From assembly GCA_002721815.1 (NCBI GenBank), contig PBLQ01000011.1, positions 1-64,000 of the forward strand: a stretch of 64,000 bases of DNA, read 5' to 3'. Numbering within the stretch: the first letter of the stretch is position 1; each line of letters opens with the position of its first letter. Under the pieces are notes generated by a model that saw only the letters and a list, made by a program, of their open reading frames with translations, did not search any database and was not told the DNA's origin. A program made the translations under genes and the position numbers. Origin of the DNA: Myxococcales bacterium (GTDB lineage: Bacteria > Myxococcota > UBA727 > GCA-2721815). Positions 37,142 to 45,558 of this stretch are shown piece after piece.

Positions 37142-37274
37142 CTATTACGTAAAATCAAAACGTCAAAAGAGCCTGGATCGCCGACTCTGTCGACGACCGT
37201 GGCTGAAAGTGCATCCGCACTGTCGGCCACATCCAAGAATTTTTCTGCAGACGCAGATCATCAAAGACGAGCGG

Positions 37275-37302
37275 AGTATAGGGGCTGGGATGGGGCTGTC
37301 AA
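37275..37302 (-). promoter_or_regulatory. Strong sigma-70-type promoter of the rpsL-rplQ block
   Basis: TTGACA (revcomp of 37297-37302) and TATACT (revcomp of 37275-37280) are separated by 16 bases. -35 is perfect and -10 matches five of six. Predicted start near 37268, giving a leader of about 250 nt. Confidence 0.85.
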
Positions 37303-37378
37303 CGGGCCTTGAAGCGACTTTTAGCTGAATTTTTTGGTTTTTTACTTCAAGCGCCGAACTTGCTAGGCTGGGCAGGCC

Positions 37379-38668
37379 ATGTCGGATTTTTTACCTGAAA
37401 AAGTAGGTCCTTACGATGTTTTGGGCCCATTAGCGACCGGAGGAATGGCCGAGGTCTATCTGGCGCGCACCACTGGCCCGGGCGGTTTTGAAAAGCAGGT
37501 GGTCCTGAAACGAATCGCCAAAAAACTGCTTGGAGAAGAAAAAGCCAGGGTGATGTTTTGTGACGAAGCGCGCCTCCAGGCATTGCTAAACCACCAAAAT
37601 ATCGTCCAAATTTATGATTTTGGGGTTCAAGAAGGCGATTTCTTCATCGTAATGGAATATGTGCCAGGGTGTTCTTTGCGTTGGCTCATTGATCGTACCA
37701 GGCAAAATGAAGCGTTTTTACCCCTGGGTTTGTCCCTTCGAATCGCTGCCGATATTTTATCGGGCCTGGACCATGCCCACAACCTTCACGATTTGCGTGG
37801 GCAGCCGGTGGACATGATCCACCGAGATATCTCCCCCGTGAACATTTTGCTCTCAAAAAGTGGGATCGCCAAACTTATCGATTTCGGCGTGGCCAAGAGC
37901 GAACTCCAACGTCAATTGACCCAAGCCGGGGTTCTTAAAGGCAAGTTCCCTTATATGGCTCCTGAACAAATGGCCGGAGGGGTTTTCGACCACCGTGTGG
38001 ATCTGTTCTCGGTGGGCGTTTGTTTATGGGAAATGCTGACCGGTCGTCGACTTTTCAGGTTTAAAAATAACAACCAAGTGGTCCGAGCCATCCTCATGGG
38101 CAACTATCCACCGCCCAGCGCTTACCGATCTGATTTGCCTGCTTCCATCGATCGCCTGCTGCATCGCGCCCTTACCTTAGAGCCAGATAACCGATTTCAG
38201 ACGGCGTCGGTGTTCCAAATGGAATGTGAGTCTCTCATGCATCGGTTGGGACTCAGTGCCAACAGTGCGACCTTTTCTAATTATTTAAACACCGTGCTCA
38301 ATGATCCGGATTCAAATAATTGGCCGAAAAGCCTCCGCGCCCAAGCAGCTCGACACGACAATGATGAGCAAACCGACCCTGAGCTCTTTCCGGTTTCAAC
38401 CCTTATTTCTATGGACAGTTCGGGTGATCACTTTGTTTCGAGTGACTCCGCCCCATCCTTCTCCTCGGAAGAGACAACGGCGGACCCCATCGCCACGGTC
38501 AAATACGTTTGGGTGGCGAAAATCCTATCGATGGCGGTCCTTGCCCCAGTGGCACTCTTTGCTGCACCCATTCGACTTGTTTTGATGCTGTTTCCTCGTT
38601 GGCAAGAACAAGAAACCTATGAGCTCCCCCGACTCAAAAAGAAGACCTGGACGTCGGGAGATTATTAA
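37379..38668 (+). CDS. Serine/threonine protein kinase with C-terminal membrane segment
   Basis: Hanks-type kinase of myxobacterial style, 429 residues. The glycine loop LATGGMAEVYLA is near 18-29, the ATP Lys is K44 in VVLKRI, the catalytic loop HRDISPVN near 147-154 (RD kinase), DFGVAK near 168 and APEQMAGG near 196. Beyond about 300 the chain is acidic and low in complexity (DSSGDHFVSSDSAPSFSSEE) up to a hydrophobic stretch near 379-402 (ILSMAVLAPVALFAAPIRLVLMLF) that likely anchors it to the inner membrane. It diverges from rpsL and its end overlaps the next (minus) gene by four bases. Substrates unknown. Confidence 0.93.
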   Translation: MSDFLPEKVGPYDVLGPLATGGMAEVYLARTTGPGGFEKQVVLKRIAKKLLGEEKARVMFCDEARLQALLNHQNIVQIYDFGVQEGDFFIVMEYVPGCSLRWLIDRTRQNEAFLPLGLSLRIAADILSGLDHAHNLHDLRGQPVDMIHRDISPVNILLSKSGIAKLIDFGVAKSELQRQLTQAGVLKGKFPYMAPEQMAGGVFDHRVDLFSVGVCLWEMLTGRRLFRFKNNNQVVRAILMGNYPPPSAYRSDLPASIDRLLHRALTLEPDNRFQTASVFQMECESLMHRLGLSANSATFSNYLNTVLNDPDSNNWPKSLRAQAARHDNDEQTDPELFPVSTLISMDSSGDHFVSSDSAPSFSSEETTADPIATVKYVWVAKILSMAVLAPVALFAAPIRLVLMLFPRWQEQETYELPRLKKKTWTSGDY

Positions 38669-39507
38669 AAGCGCCACCTTAGACCACTGCCAAAGACATA
38701 ACCGTCTTCAGGCCAAAAGCGCCAAGAGAAGAACACATCCACGTCGAAAGACTCTGTTCGGCCGTAGGTCATGGCGATGGCTGTGGCAGCTGATTCTTTG
38801 CTGCTGCGATCGATTTGATGCAACCAATACGCTTGGCCGGGCTGGGTAAACCCCACGTACACTTCTCTCACCGGAGTATCCAGCGTTTGGGCGTAACCAG
38901 TGGCCCACAAAAGCCCAATGCGCGGCTGAAAATCGTAACGTAATTCTACTTCACCAGCGACTGCACGCTCATCGTCATCGTCCAATTCTGTGAGACGTTC
39001 CCTAAAATGTATGGCAGTCAAAAGACCCACGCGACCCATGAACACTTTGCCCCACCCTAAGGTACTTTGAAGATGCCAGCGCCACCCCACCTGAGACTCC
39101 TCGGGGTCTTCATCCAGCCGAAAACCCACATCCCAGTGCTCTAAGCCACCAGCCAACCACAAAGTCCCGAAGGCTCCCTTTAAGCGTCCCAGTTGGCCTC
39201 GAAGCATGAGCGAAGAGGGAAAAGGCATCAGGGCTGTTCGCAGCTCCAGGCCAGGATAGAGCCCAACGCGAATATCGTTCACAAAGCGCGTAGGACCCGT
39301 GCCCACCAAACCGTACCGAACTGCCACTTCCCATTGACCAGGGTCTAAAATGAGCGGTTGGGCAGTAATGGGAAGACTCTGCCCCAATTTTTTACTCGGT
39401 GCTTCTTCAGGGGCGGCAACTGCGGCTGGGGACATAAAAAGGCTGCACATCAAGAGCGCAACGACTCCATTTGCTCGGTTGTGGGTGGCATGATGTCTCA
39501 CAATCAA
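38665..39507 (-). CDS. Predicted outer-membrane beta-barrel-like protein
   Basis: Uncharacterised 280-residue protein. After a signal peptide (GVVALLMCSLFMSPAAVAAPEE, cleavage after AVA) the mature chain alternates hydrophobic and polar residues in beta-strand-like stretches with many aromatic residues (VAVRYGLVG, IGLLWATGYAQTL, VFFSWRFW) and ends in Phe (GSGLRWRF), as in outer-membrane barrels. Start is uncertain: a TTG at 39507 has GGAG about eight bases ahead, GTG at 39501 is the alternative. No ATG precedes the signal peptide. No function recognised. Confidence 0.7.
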   Translation of the reverse strand: MIVRHHATHNRANGVVALLMCSLFMSPAAVAAPEEAPSKKLGQSLPITAQPLILDPGQWEVAVRYGLVGTGPTRFVNDIRVGLYPGLELRTALMPFPSSLMLRGQLGRLKGAFGTLWLAGGLEHWDVGFRLDEDPEESQVGWRWHLQSTLGWGKVFMGRVGLLTAIHFRERLTELDDDDERAVAGEVELRYDFQPRIGLLWATGYAQTLDTPVREVYVGFTQPGQAYWLHQIDRSSKESAATAIAMTYGRTESFDVDVFFSWRFWPEDGYVFGSGLRWRF

Positions 39508-39638
39508 ATCGCTTTCTCCAGTTGGAAACCGCTGTTTTCAAAGCAGATATACCATTTACAGCCCTTTGGGCAAATCCTCATTTATTCAGCGCCTATGCCC
39601 CCTTTATCCGCCCGGCATGAACCTGGTTATGTGCCGCA

Positions 39639-40967
39639 TCAGTCAAAAAAGGCATGTAACCACCACTGATCCATCTCAGAGTCATACTCACACAAAACCT
39701 GTCGGTGATCTTGCAACCAAACCCGATAATATTGCTCACACGGCGCAAAAAGCAGATGGGGGTGACTTTGAAACAGCCCCAGTGGCTCAAAATCCCAACA
39801 TGATTCAACCGGTAAGAGGCGACGGTGACGCAGCCACCTCATGGGCCAATGAAACCCGGGAAGTCTTTCAAGCATTTGCTTGCGCTGCTGACTGTTCATG
39901 TCTGGCTCGCTAATTTCGAACGATTCCCGAGGTGCGCGACTGTACGTTGGACCGAAAAAGCCAATTTGACCAGCCCCAAATTGCTGCTGCATTTCTTCTA
40001 ACCACAGGGGGATTTTCAAAGTGGTTCTCTCATCACCCAAAAAATCTTTCTGGTGCCTAAGCAATGGAACGGTCCGCTCTGCCCTCAAAGTCATCTTTTG
40101 GATTTCACTTTTTATCGGCACCTCGCCGCAGGCGTTTCCAACCATGCGATATAAAACGTCAGCAGCGCCCACGGGTACGTTAAAATAAAAATTACGCGAC
40201 CACCAACGGTGACGATCGTTTAAACAAGCCGACACATCCTCTGGAGGCAACAGACGAACCCACGCCTCCAGTTGTAAATGCACCAATGACTTTTGTGCAT
40301 CATTCAAACGCTGACACAATTGTTCGACCATGGGGCGTAAAACGAACAAAATGGCTGTTTCCTGGGTCAAGGGTGGGTCGAAATGCTTGGACACTTCAAT
40401 TTTTGAGGGTTGAGATAAATAGCGCCAGGCCGACGTCGGTTCAGGAAAATGATGACACCAAACAGGCAATCGCTTCAGGCAATCTTTACGTTTTTTATTG
40501 GAATTAATTGATTGAACATCACCCCATGTTTGGAGCCCTAAATCGCGTAAGAATTGCAGGTCTTTTTCGTCATCCATCAAAAAAGCCAATGGTAATGTCT
40601 GATACTGCGCCATCATGCGCTCGGCGGACCACCAAGCCACATAGGTCTGCCCCCAATCTTTGGGTGCTCGTTGACGTGCTGCCATGACGAGGTGCGCACG
40701 CGCCATACAGTGCTCTTTGTGTGTGCCACCGATTAAAGCCACAAAAGCGATATGGGGACGCAAAACAGATAATGTGCGCTGTAGCATGGTGGTGGGCGAA
40801 GCCCGAAAACCTTGAAAATTGAGATAAATGCCTGCTGGTGGGTTTAATTCAACCAAAGGTGTCACCTCTAAAAGGCGACGCCCCAAAGCAGTCAAATCCG
40901 TCGACGGGGTATTCTGACTTTCATCTGTTAATAATTCTATCTGTAATGCTGCCACATAAGGTTTCAC
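39639..40967 (-). CDS. imuB: ImuB-like Y-family polymerase relative
   Basis: Probable catalytically inactive Y-family polymerase relative that scaffolds SOS mutagenic synthesis with ImuA and DnaE2. The 442 residues follow the ImuB plan: LGRRLLEVTPLVELNPPAGIYLNF (strand corresponding to the palm), LPLAFL...LRDLGLQTWGDVQSI (helix-hairpin-helix-like thumb), FDPPLTQETAILFVLRPMVEQLCQRL, and a C-terminal WDF...YYRVWLQDHRQVLCEY...WWLHAFFD matching the ImuB tail. A KIPLWL segment near 317-322 resembles the beta-clamp-binding QLPLW motif of mycobacterial ImuB. The acidic catalytic residues of active polymerases are not evident. It starts 11 bases after imuA stops. Sequence is divergent, so the call rests on pattern plus context. 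Confidence 0.75.
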   Translation of the reverse strand: MKPYVAALQIELLTDESQNTPSTDLTALGRRLLEVTPLVELNPPAGIYLNFQGFRASPTTMLQRTLSVLRPHIAFVALIGGTHKEHCMARAHLVMAARQRAPKDWGQTYVAWWSAERMMAQYQTLPLAFLMDDEKDLQFLRDLGLQTWGDVQSINSNKKRKDCLKRLPVWCHHFPEPTSAWRYLSQPSKIEVSKHFDPPLTQETAILFVLRPMVEQLCQRLNDAQKSLVHLQLEAWVRLLPPEDVSACLNDRHRWWSRNFYFNVPVGAADVLYRMVGNACGEVPIKSEIQKMTLRAERTVPLLRHQKDFLGDERTTLKIPLWLEEMQQQFGAGQIGFFGPTYSRAPRESFEISEPDMNSQQRKQMLERLPGFHWPMRWLRHRRLLPVESCWDFEPLGLFQSHPHLLFAPCEQYYRVWLQDHRQVLCEYDSEMDQWWLHAFFD

Positions 40968-40978
40968 GCCCCTCTCCT

Positions 40979-41707
40979 TCAGGATGTCTCATGAGAGAGA
41001 AGAAACATGTTTTGCTCTGATTCAAAATGCCATGTGGCAGGATGCCGCAATTCACCATTCCAAGGCGCCCCACCGCGTGCGTGCTTCAGTAATTGCACAT
41101 CGATGTTATTGGCTTGAGGCGTCACACGCATTCTCACTTGCGAACTTAAGGGTTTGTGACGATGTGCTTTCATACTGGTCTGCAACCAAACCATCGTATG
41201 GCTTTCACGTGCAGCCAACATGAGTCGCCGTGAATGTGTCACCCATGAACCCAATCGCGACTCCGCGGATAAATCGATGAAAACAGCCGCAAATAAACCG
41301 CTGCGCACGGCTTGTAAGGCCATTATTGATGTATCCTTCTTTTCGGGGCGGCCCATAATAAGCGTGTCATTATCAAACCCAAGCATGGCCAGTGCGTGCC
41401 CATTAAAACACTGACCCGGCGGTTCAATGCCCATGAGCCAATGTTGCTTTTGGTAGGTGTGATCTTGAATTTGCTTTTGTGCCATCATGGCCGTCAGAGC
41501 CAATGATGTCCCACCACTCCCCGGCACCGCCTGAATTTCATACACCAAACCCAGATGGGAAACCGCCTGACGCAAGTGTATGGGCCATGAAAGCCACCAC
41601 GGAGGGCCCGTTTCGACCTGCGCACACGGTGCAGCACGAGCGACATATAAAGCCAACTTTTCTTGAGTCCAGCCCAGTCGACTCATCAATTCGGGGATCG
41701 CAGCCAT
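40979..41707 (-). CDS. imuA: ImuA-like RecA-fold protein
   Basis: Predicted partner of ImuB in SOS mutagenesis, 242 residues with RecA-like core. VYEIQAVPGSGGTSLALTAMM is the P-loop region but the usual GKT is GGTSLA, so ATP binding may be lost, as is common in this family. Central and C-terminal strands (LFAAVFIDLSAESRLGSWVTHSRRLMLAARES) fit the fold. GGAG lies five bases before the ATG. The LexA-like promoter lies 18-46 bases upstream. No dnaE2 follows the pair in this window, unlike the classic cassette. Confidence 0.75.
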   Translation of the reverse strand: MAAIPELMSRLGWTQEKLALYVARAAPCAQVETGPPWWLSWPIHLRQAVSHLGLVYEIQAVPGSGGTSLALTAMMAQKQIQDHTYQKQHWLMGIEPPGQCFNGHALAMLGFDNDTLIMGRPEKKDTSIMALQAVRSGLFAAVFIDLSAESRLGSWVTHSRRLMLAARESHTMVWLQTSMKAHRHKPLSSQVRMRVTPQANNIDVQLLKHARGGAPWNGELRHPATWHFESEQNMFLLSHETS

Positions 41708-41724
41708 AAAAACTCCACCCCAGC

Positions 41725-41753
41725 AGTATACTGAACAGATTTTCAGTCATCAA
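41725..41753 (-). promoter_or_regulatory. SOS-type promoter with LexA-like operator for imuAB
   Basis: On the minus strand TTGATG (41748-41753) and TATACT (41725-41730) are separated by 17 bases. The spacer holds CTGAAAATCTGTTCAG (41731-41746), an inverted repeat CTGAA-N6-TTCAG. From memory, the Myxococcus xanthus LexA box is CTRHAMRYBYGTTCAGS, which this matches at 16 of 17 positions. LexA bound there would block polymerase. The function of imuAB fits SOS control exactly. Confidence 0.75.
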
Positions 41754-41771
41754 GTGCTTTGGTGCGTTTTC

Positions 41772-42773
41772 TTATCCCTCTGAGGCAGCGGCCAAAGCCT
41801 CTCGGGCATTGTTGATGATGCCGTTTTCAGGGTCCATTCCGTGGGCCAAATCCATGTATTCTTTGGCTTTATCAAAATCATCCAGCGCCAAATAACAAAC
41901 GCCCACATTACAAACCAGGCCGGCATCACGCGGCTTGAGTTTATAAGCAGCCACGGAATGCAGCAGAGCTTCGCCATGGGCCTCTTTCAACATGTAAATC
42001 TGAGCCAGTTCCCGATGGGCATCAAAATGAGAATTTTGAGACTCGAGCGCCTCTAAAAACGCCTTTTCTGCAGCATCCATCTCACCCAATCGTCGGCAAA
42101 GTACGCCACGCATCCAACAGAAAAAGCCCTGCTCATCGGCATCCTCTGGAACGAGACCGTCGAGGGCTTCGATGGCCCCTTGACAGGCATCGGCGGACGC
42201 CTCTTTGTCCTCGACTACTTTTCTCACGTCGTGAATATTTTGCGACCGTTGCACGAGCGGTTGCAATTCCTCGATATTGTTCTCCAGCTCTTCTTTGGAT
42301 TGCGCCTGCTCATCATCCCCATCCAGCAGCTCTAGGGCCCGTTCAAAAGCTTCCACCGCACCCACGAATTGACTGAGCCGCCAACGAATATGACCCGCAG
42401 CACGCCACACCGCCACACGGTCTTCCCCCAATCCAATGGCCTCATCGAGATTGTCCATGGTGAGGTGCAAATGAGCCAACCGGCGTTTCGAGTCCCAAGA
42501 TCCAAAATTTGCGTTGTACTCATCCATGAGGCTCAGTCCCATATTGGAGCGCGCCAAAACATGGGCAGGACACCACTTCAGAGCGTCCTGATACAAGGCC
42601 ACCGCCTGCGATAAGTCGCCATTTTCGGCCTGCACCACACCGTCATGCACCAAGTCGTCGGCTTTTTGCTGACACCATTTGGGGAGAAAAAAACGGAACA
42701 GGGCTCGCACGAGATGAAACCTCCTAGACCAGATCATTGACTCCATGCCAAATTTTCGAAAGTCTTCACCCAT
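41772..42773 (-). CDS. TPR-repeat protein
   Basis: 333 residues, mostly tetratricopeptide repeats, likely cytoplasmic scaffold. Repeats are visible at about 40-80 (DGVVQAENGDLSQAVALYQDALKWCP), 130-160 (WRLSQFVGAVEAFERALEL) and 245-320 (FFCWMRGVLCRRLGEMDAAEKAFLEALE and two more). The segment between is acidic with a possible coiled coil. Start: ATG at 42773 with a GGGTGAAG-like site ahead; the frame extends another 19 codons upstream into the divergent aldo/keto reductase gene. A basic-aromatic N-terminus (RRFHLVRALFRFFLPKW) could be a membrane-associating helix. Partner unknown. Confidence 0.75.
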   Translation of the reverse strand: MGEDFRKFGMESMIWSRRFHLVRALFRFFLPKWCQQKADDLVHDGVVQAENGDLSQAVALYQDALKWCPAHVLARSNMGLSLMDEYNANFGSWDSKRRLAHLHLTMDNLDEAIGLGEDRVAVWRAAGHIRWRLSQFVGAVEAFERALELLDGDDEQAQSKEELENNIEELQPLVQRSQNIHDVRKVVEDKEASADACQGAIEALDGLVPEDADEQGFFCWMRGVLCRRLGEMDAAEKAFLEALESQNSHFDAHRELAQIYMLKEAHGEALLHSVAAYKLKPRDAGLVCNVGVCYLALDDFDKAKEYMDLAHGMDPENGIINNAREALAAASEG

Positions 42774-42800
42774 GATTATCTTCACCCAAAGGAGGCCTTG

Positions 42801-43769
42801 ATGTCCAACGAAACCATGACCTACAAGCATTTAGGCAAATGTGGGACCCAGGTCAGTGCTTTTGGGCTCGGCGGATGGACCACCTATGGTGGCAGCATCA
42901 AAGATGAACAGGTAATTCGAGAGATCATCCACCACGCGTTTGACGCGGGTATCAATTATTTTGATATCGCAGATGTATATGCACGCGGCGCATCGGAAGA
43001 AGCCATGGGTAAAGTCCTTCAAGACATGCCAAGGCATGAACTGGTCTTGGCCACCAAAGTTTTTTGGCCCATGAGCGATGACATCAATGACCGCGGTTTA
43101 TCCCGCAAACACATCATGGAATCCATCGACAAAAGCCTTCAACGCATGGGCACCGACTATGTGGACCTCTATTTTTGCCACCGCTTTGACGAGAACACCC
43201 CATTAGAAGAAACCGCTCGTGCCATGGATGACCTCGTCCGCCAAGGCAAAGTGCTGTACTGGGGCACCAGTGAGTGGACAGGCGAACAACTTCAACAAGT
43301 GGCCGAAATTTGTAACACGCGTCACCTCTACCGTCCTCAGGTGGAGCAACCGCAATACTCCTTGCTGGCACGAAAAAAGCTGGAACAGGATGTCAGGCCC
43401 ACCACCGAAGAACTTGGTATGGGGCTTGTGGTCTGGAGTCCCCTGGCGTCCGGTGTGCTCACGGGCAAATACGATGACGGTATCCCCGACGGCTCCAGAC
43501 TCGATCACATCGAATGGCTGCGCGAAGGTCTACTCACCGAGAATAAAATGAACCGCATCAAAAAACTGGGCAGCCTAGCCACCGCTTGGGGGGTCAGTCG
43601 CGCCCAGTTGGCCTTGGCTTGGCTTAACCATCAATCTGGCGTTTCCAGCGTCATCCTGGGTGCCACCCGAAAAGAACAATTGGTTGAAAACCTAGGCGCG
43701 CTCACGATTCAATTGACCTCAGAACAAATGGAAACATTAAACACCTTGTTTGCCATCAAAGAAGATTAG
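42801..43769 (+). CDS. Aldo/keto reductase (potassium-channel beta-subunit type)
   Basis: NADPH-dependent oxidoreductase, 322 residues, TIM barrel. The tetrad is visible: Asp and Tyr in YFDIADVYARG near 52-60, Lys in LATKVFW and His in DLYFCHRFDENTPLEE. The cofactor region is SSVILGATRKEQLVENL near the end. Pattern and length match the Kv-beta/YghZ branch. The ATG at 42801 is preferred: AAAGGAGG lies five bases ahead, and a TTG just upstream touches it. Physiological substrate unknown. Confidence 0.92.
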   Translation: MSNETMTYKHLGKCGTQVSAFGLGGWTTYGGSIKDEQVIREIIHHAFDAGINYFDIADVYARGASEEAMGKVLQDMPRHELVLATKVFWPMSDDINDRGLSRKHIMESIDKSLQRMGTDYVDLYFCHRFDENTPLEETARAMDDLVRQGKVLYWGTSEWTGEQLQQVAEICNTRHLYRPQVEQPQYSLLARKKLEQDVRPTTEELGMGLVVWSPLASGVLTGKYDDGIPDGSRLDHIEWLREGLLTENKMNRIKKLGSLATAWGVSRAQLALAWLNHQSGVSSVILGATRKEQLVENLGALTIQLTSEQMETLNTLFAIKED

Positions 43770-43774
43770 CTCAT

Positions 43775-44617
43775 TTGACATCTCCAGCCCCCACCAGCTT
43801 ATCCCCTTTAACGCCCTCCTTTGTCCTTAAAACAGGTGCGGTACTTCTACTTGGACTCTGGGTGGGCAAAGAACTGCTCGCCATTAACGAGATTGTGGGC
43901 CAGCTGCTGTTAACCCTCACGATCGCTTTTCAGCTTTATGTGCCGTACGTTCTTTACCAGCGCGCAGGGCTAGATCCAGAACAGGAAGGATTGCATGTCC
44001 ACGGTCTGATTCTGGGCCCCATCGCCTCTTTACGCCGCATCGTCGTCAATGGTCGTCGACGCAAGAAGCTATGGGCAATGCTATTCATTAAACCCATTCG
44101 ACAATGGCTTGCTTCCCACGGACGTCATGCACAATTTCGCCCCACACCTTTTTTACGAGATTTCAAACGGGCCTTGTTTTTCATGGGCATCACCTTCCCC
44201 CCTTTTGCGGTGGGACATCATTATTTTCAACTGTACATGGCCAAACAAGAAATGGTGTTCGAACTCCAGATGCCACCTGACTTCCTCGCCTTCATTGTTT
44301 TTCAAATTCTTTTGGTCGCACTGCCCGAAGAACTTTTTTACCGCGGCTTCATGCTCGGCGCGCTCCTGCGATGGTGGCCCAATGAACGAACAATCTGTGG
44401 CATTCCCGTCGGAAAAGCGGTGTTGGTCAGCTCCATTTATTTTGCGCTCGCGCACTTTGTGGGCGAATACAATATCCTAAGACTCGGCCCCTTTTTTCCC
44501 GCATTCCTCTTTGCCTATTTGCGCATGCGAGGCGCTTCTATCTTCGGAGCCATCACCTTTCACGCGTGCTCCAACATTTTCAGCCAAATCCTTTTTGTGG
44601 GCTATCATGCGCAATGA
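43775..44617 (+). CDS. CPBP-family glutamic intramembrane protease
   Basis: Multi-spanning membrane protein of the CAAX/Abi (Rce1-like) family, about 280 residues with six to seven helices. The catalytic signature is complete: EExxxR in LPEELFYRGF near 184-190, FxxxH in IYFALAHF near 220, and HxxxN in FHACSNIF near 261-265. Members remove C-terminal peptides or process sorting tags; in Myxococcota relatives act as myxosortases, but no MYXO-CTERM protein is seen nearby. The start is a TTG at 43775; no ATG precedes the first helix. It follows the aldo/keto reductase by five bases. Confidence 0.85.
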   Translation: MTSPAPTSLSPLTPSFVLKTGAVLLLGLWVGKELLAINEIVGQLLLTLTIAFQLYVPYVLYQRAGLDPEQEGLHVHGLILGPIASLRRIVVNGRRRKKLWAMLFIKPIRQWLASHGRHAQFRPTPFLRDFKRALFFMGITFPPFAVGHHYFQLYMAKQEMVFELQMPPDFLAFIVFQILLVALPEELFYRGFMLGALLRWWPNERTICGIPVGKAVLVSSIYFALAHFVGEYNILRLGPFFPAFLFAYLRMRGASIFGAITFHACSNIFSQILFVGYHAQ

Positions 44618-44736
44618 GTCCTAAGGCTTTGTAAATTATAGTTTTTCCAGTTTTTCATTCTTTGTTTTACTGCACGTGCCCCCTTGTCCTGCAGCGAAAA
44701 GGCGCTATGTTCGCCTTTCGTAACCAGGAGCAACCC

Positions 44737-45552
44737 ATGAGTCGCATCACCATTCCAGAAATAATGGCCTTTAAAAATGACGGGCAAAAGATTGCCATGC
44801 TCACCTGCTATGATGCCACTTTTGCCCAACTCCTGGACCAAGCTGAAGTGCCCATGCTCTTGGTGGGTGACTCTTTGGGCATGGTCTACAAAGGTGAAGA
44901 AAACACATTATCAGTGACCGTTGATGAAGTGGCCTACCACACCAAAGCAGTGGCCCGTGGCTCGCAAAAAGCACACATTGTGGCGGACATGCCGTTCATG
45001 AGTTACCACGGCTCCGAAAAAGATGCGGTGATCAACGCAGGTAAACTCCTACAAGCAGGCGCCCAAAGCGTTAAATTAGAAGGTGGCAAAGCCATTGTTC
45101 CCATGATTAAAAAAATGGTCGATGCCGGGATTCCGGTCATGGGACATATTGGTTTGATGCCTCAAAAAGTCCACATGATGGGTGGTTTCAAAGTTCAAGG
45201 AAAAGACAAAGCGGGACAAGAACAAATCCTTGAGGATGCTCAAGCCCTGGTGAGTGCCGGTGTTTTCGGCATGGTTCTCGAGGGCATTCCCAGTGACGTG
45301 GCGCAAGAAGTGACTCAAAGTGTTCCCGTGCCCACCATTGGTATTGGTGCTGGTTCTGCTTGTGATGGGCAGGTTTTGGTTATTTATGATTTGTTGGGCT
45401 TCAATCAAAACTTCAGACCCAAATTCGTCAAAACCTATTTTGAGGGTGGTAATGCCATTCAAGAAGCCTGTCAAAATTACGTAAATGATGTGGTGTCGGG
45501 GACATTCCCCTCTGAAAAATACAGTTTTAAAAACAGCAACAGAAAATCCTGA
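44737..45552 (+). CDS. panB: 3-methyl-2-oxobutanoate hydroxymethyltransferase
   Basis: First committed step of pantothenate synthesis: 5,10-methylene-THF plus 3-methyl-2-oxobutanoate gives ketopantoate. The 271 residues begin MSRITIPEIMAFKNDGQKIAMLTCYD. Metal and substrate residues lie in LLVGDSLGMV, MPFMSYHG, SVKLEGGK and GHIGLMPQ; GIGAGSACDGQVLVIYDLLGF follows. The ATG at 44737 has AGGAG six bases ahead. A hairpin (CGAAAAGGCG/CGCCTTTCG at 44694-44720) precedes it. panC and panD are not nearby. Confidence 0.97.
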   Translation: MSRITIPEIMAFKNDGQKIAMLTCYDATFAQLLDQAEVPMLLVGDSLGMVYKGEENTLSVTVDEVAYHTKAVARGSQKAHIVADMPFMSYHGSEKDAVINAGKLLQAGAQSVKLEGGKAIVPMIKKMVDAGIPVMGHIGLMPQKVHMMGGFKVQGKDKAGQEQILEDAQALVSAGVFGMVLEGIPSDVAQEVTQSVPVPTIGIGAGSACDGQVLVIYDLLGFNQNFRPKFVKTYFEGGNAIQEACQNYVNDVVSGTFPSEKYSFKNSNRKS

Positions 45553-45558
45553 TCGACC

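Larger units (their letters stand above)
37020..37378. other. Leader and promoter region between rpsL and kinase gene
   Basis: These 359 bases hold no gene. On the minus strand they contain a consensus promoter (37275-37302), an internal hairpin (about 37199-37230, outer GTGGC/GCCAC, inner AGTGC/GCACT with a GGAT loop), an attenuator-like element (37105-37141) and a bulged inverted repeat (37038-37095) before the rpsL ribosome site AAGAGG. No obvious promoter for the plus-strand kinase is visible. Confidence 0.7.
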
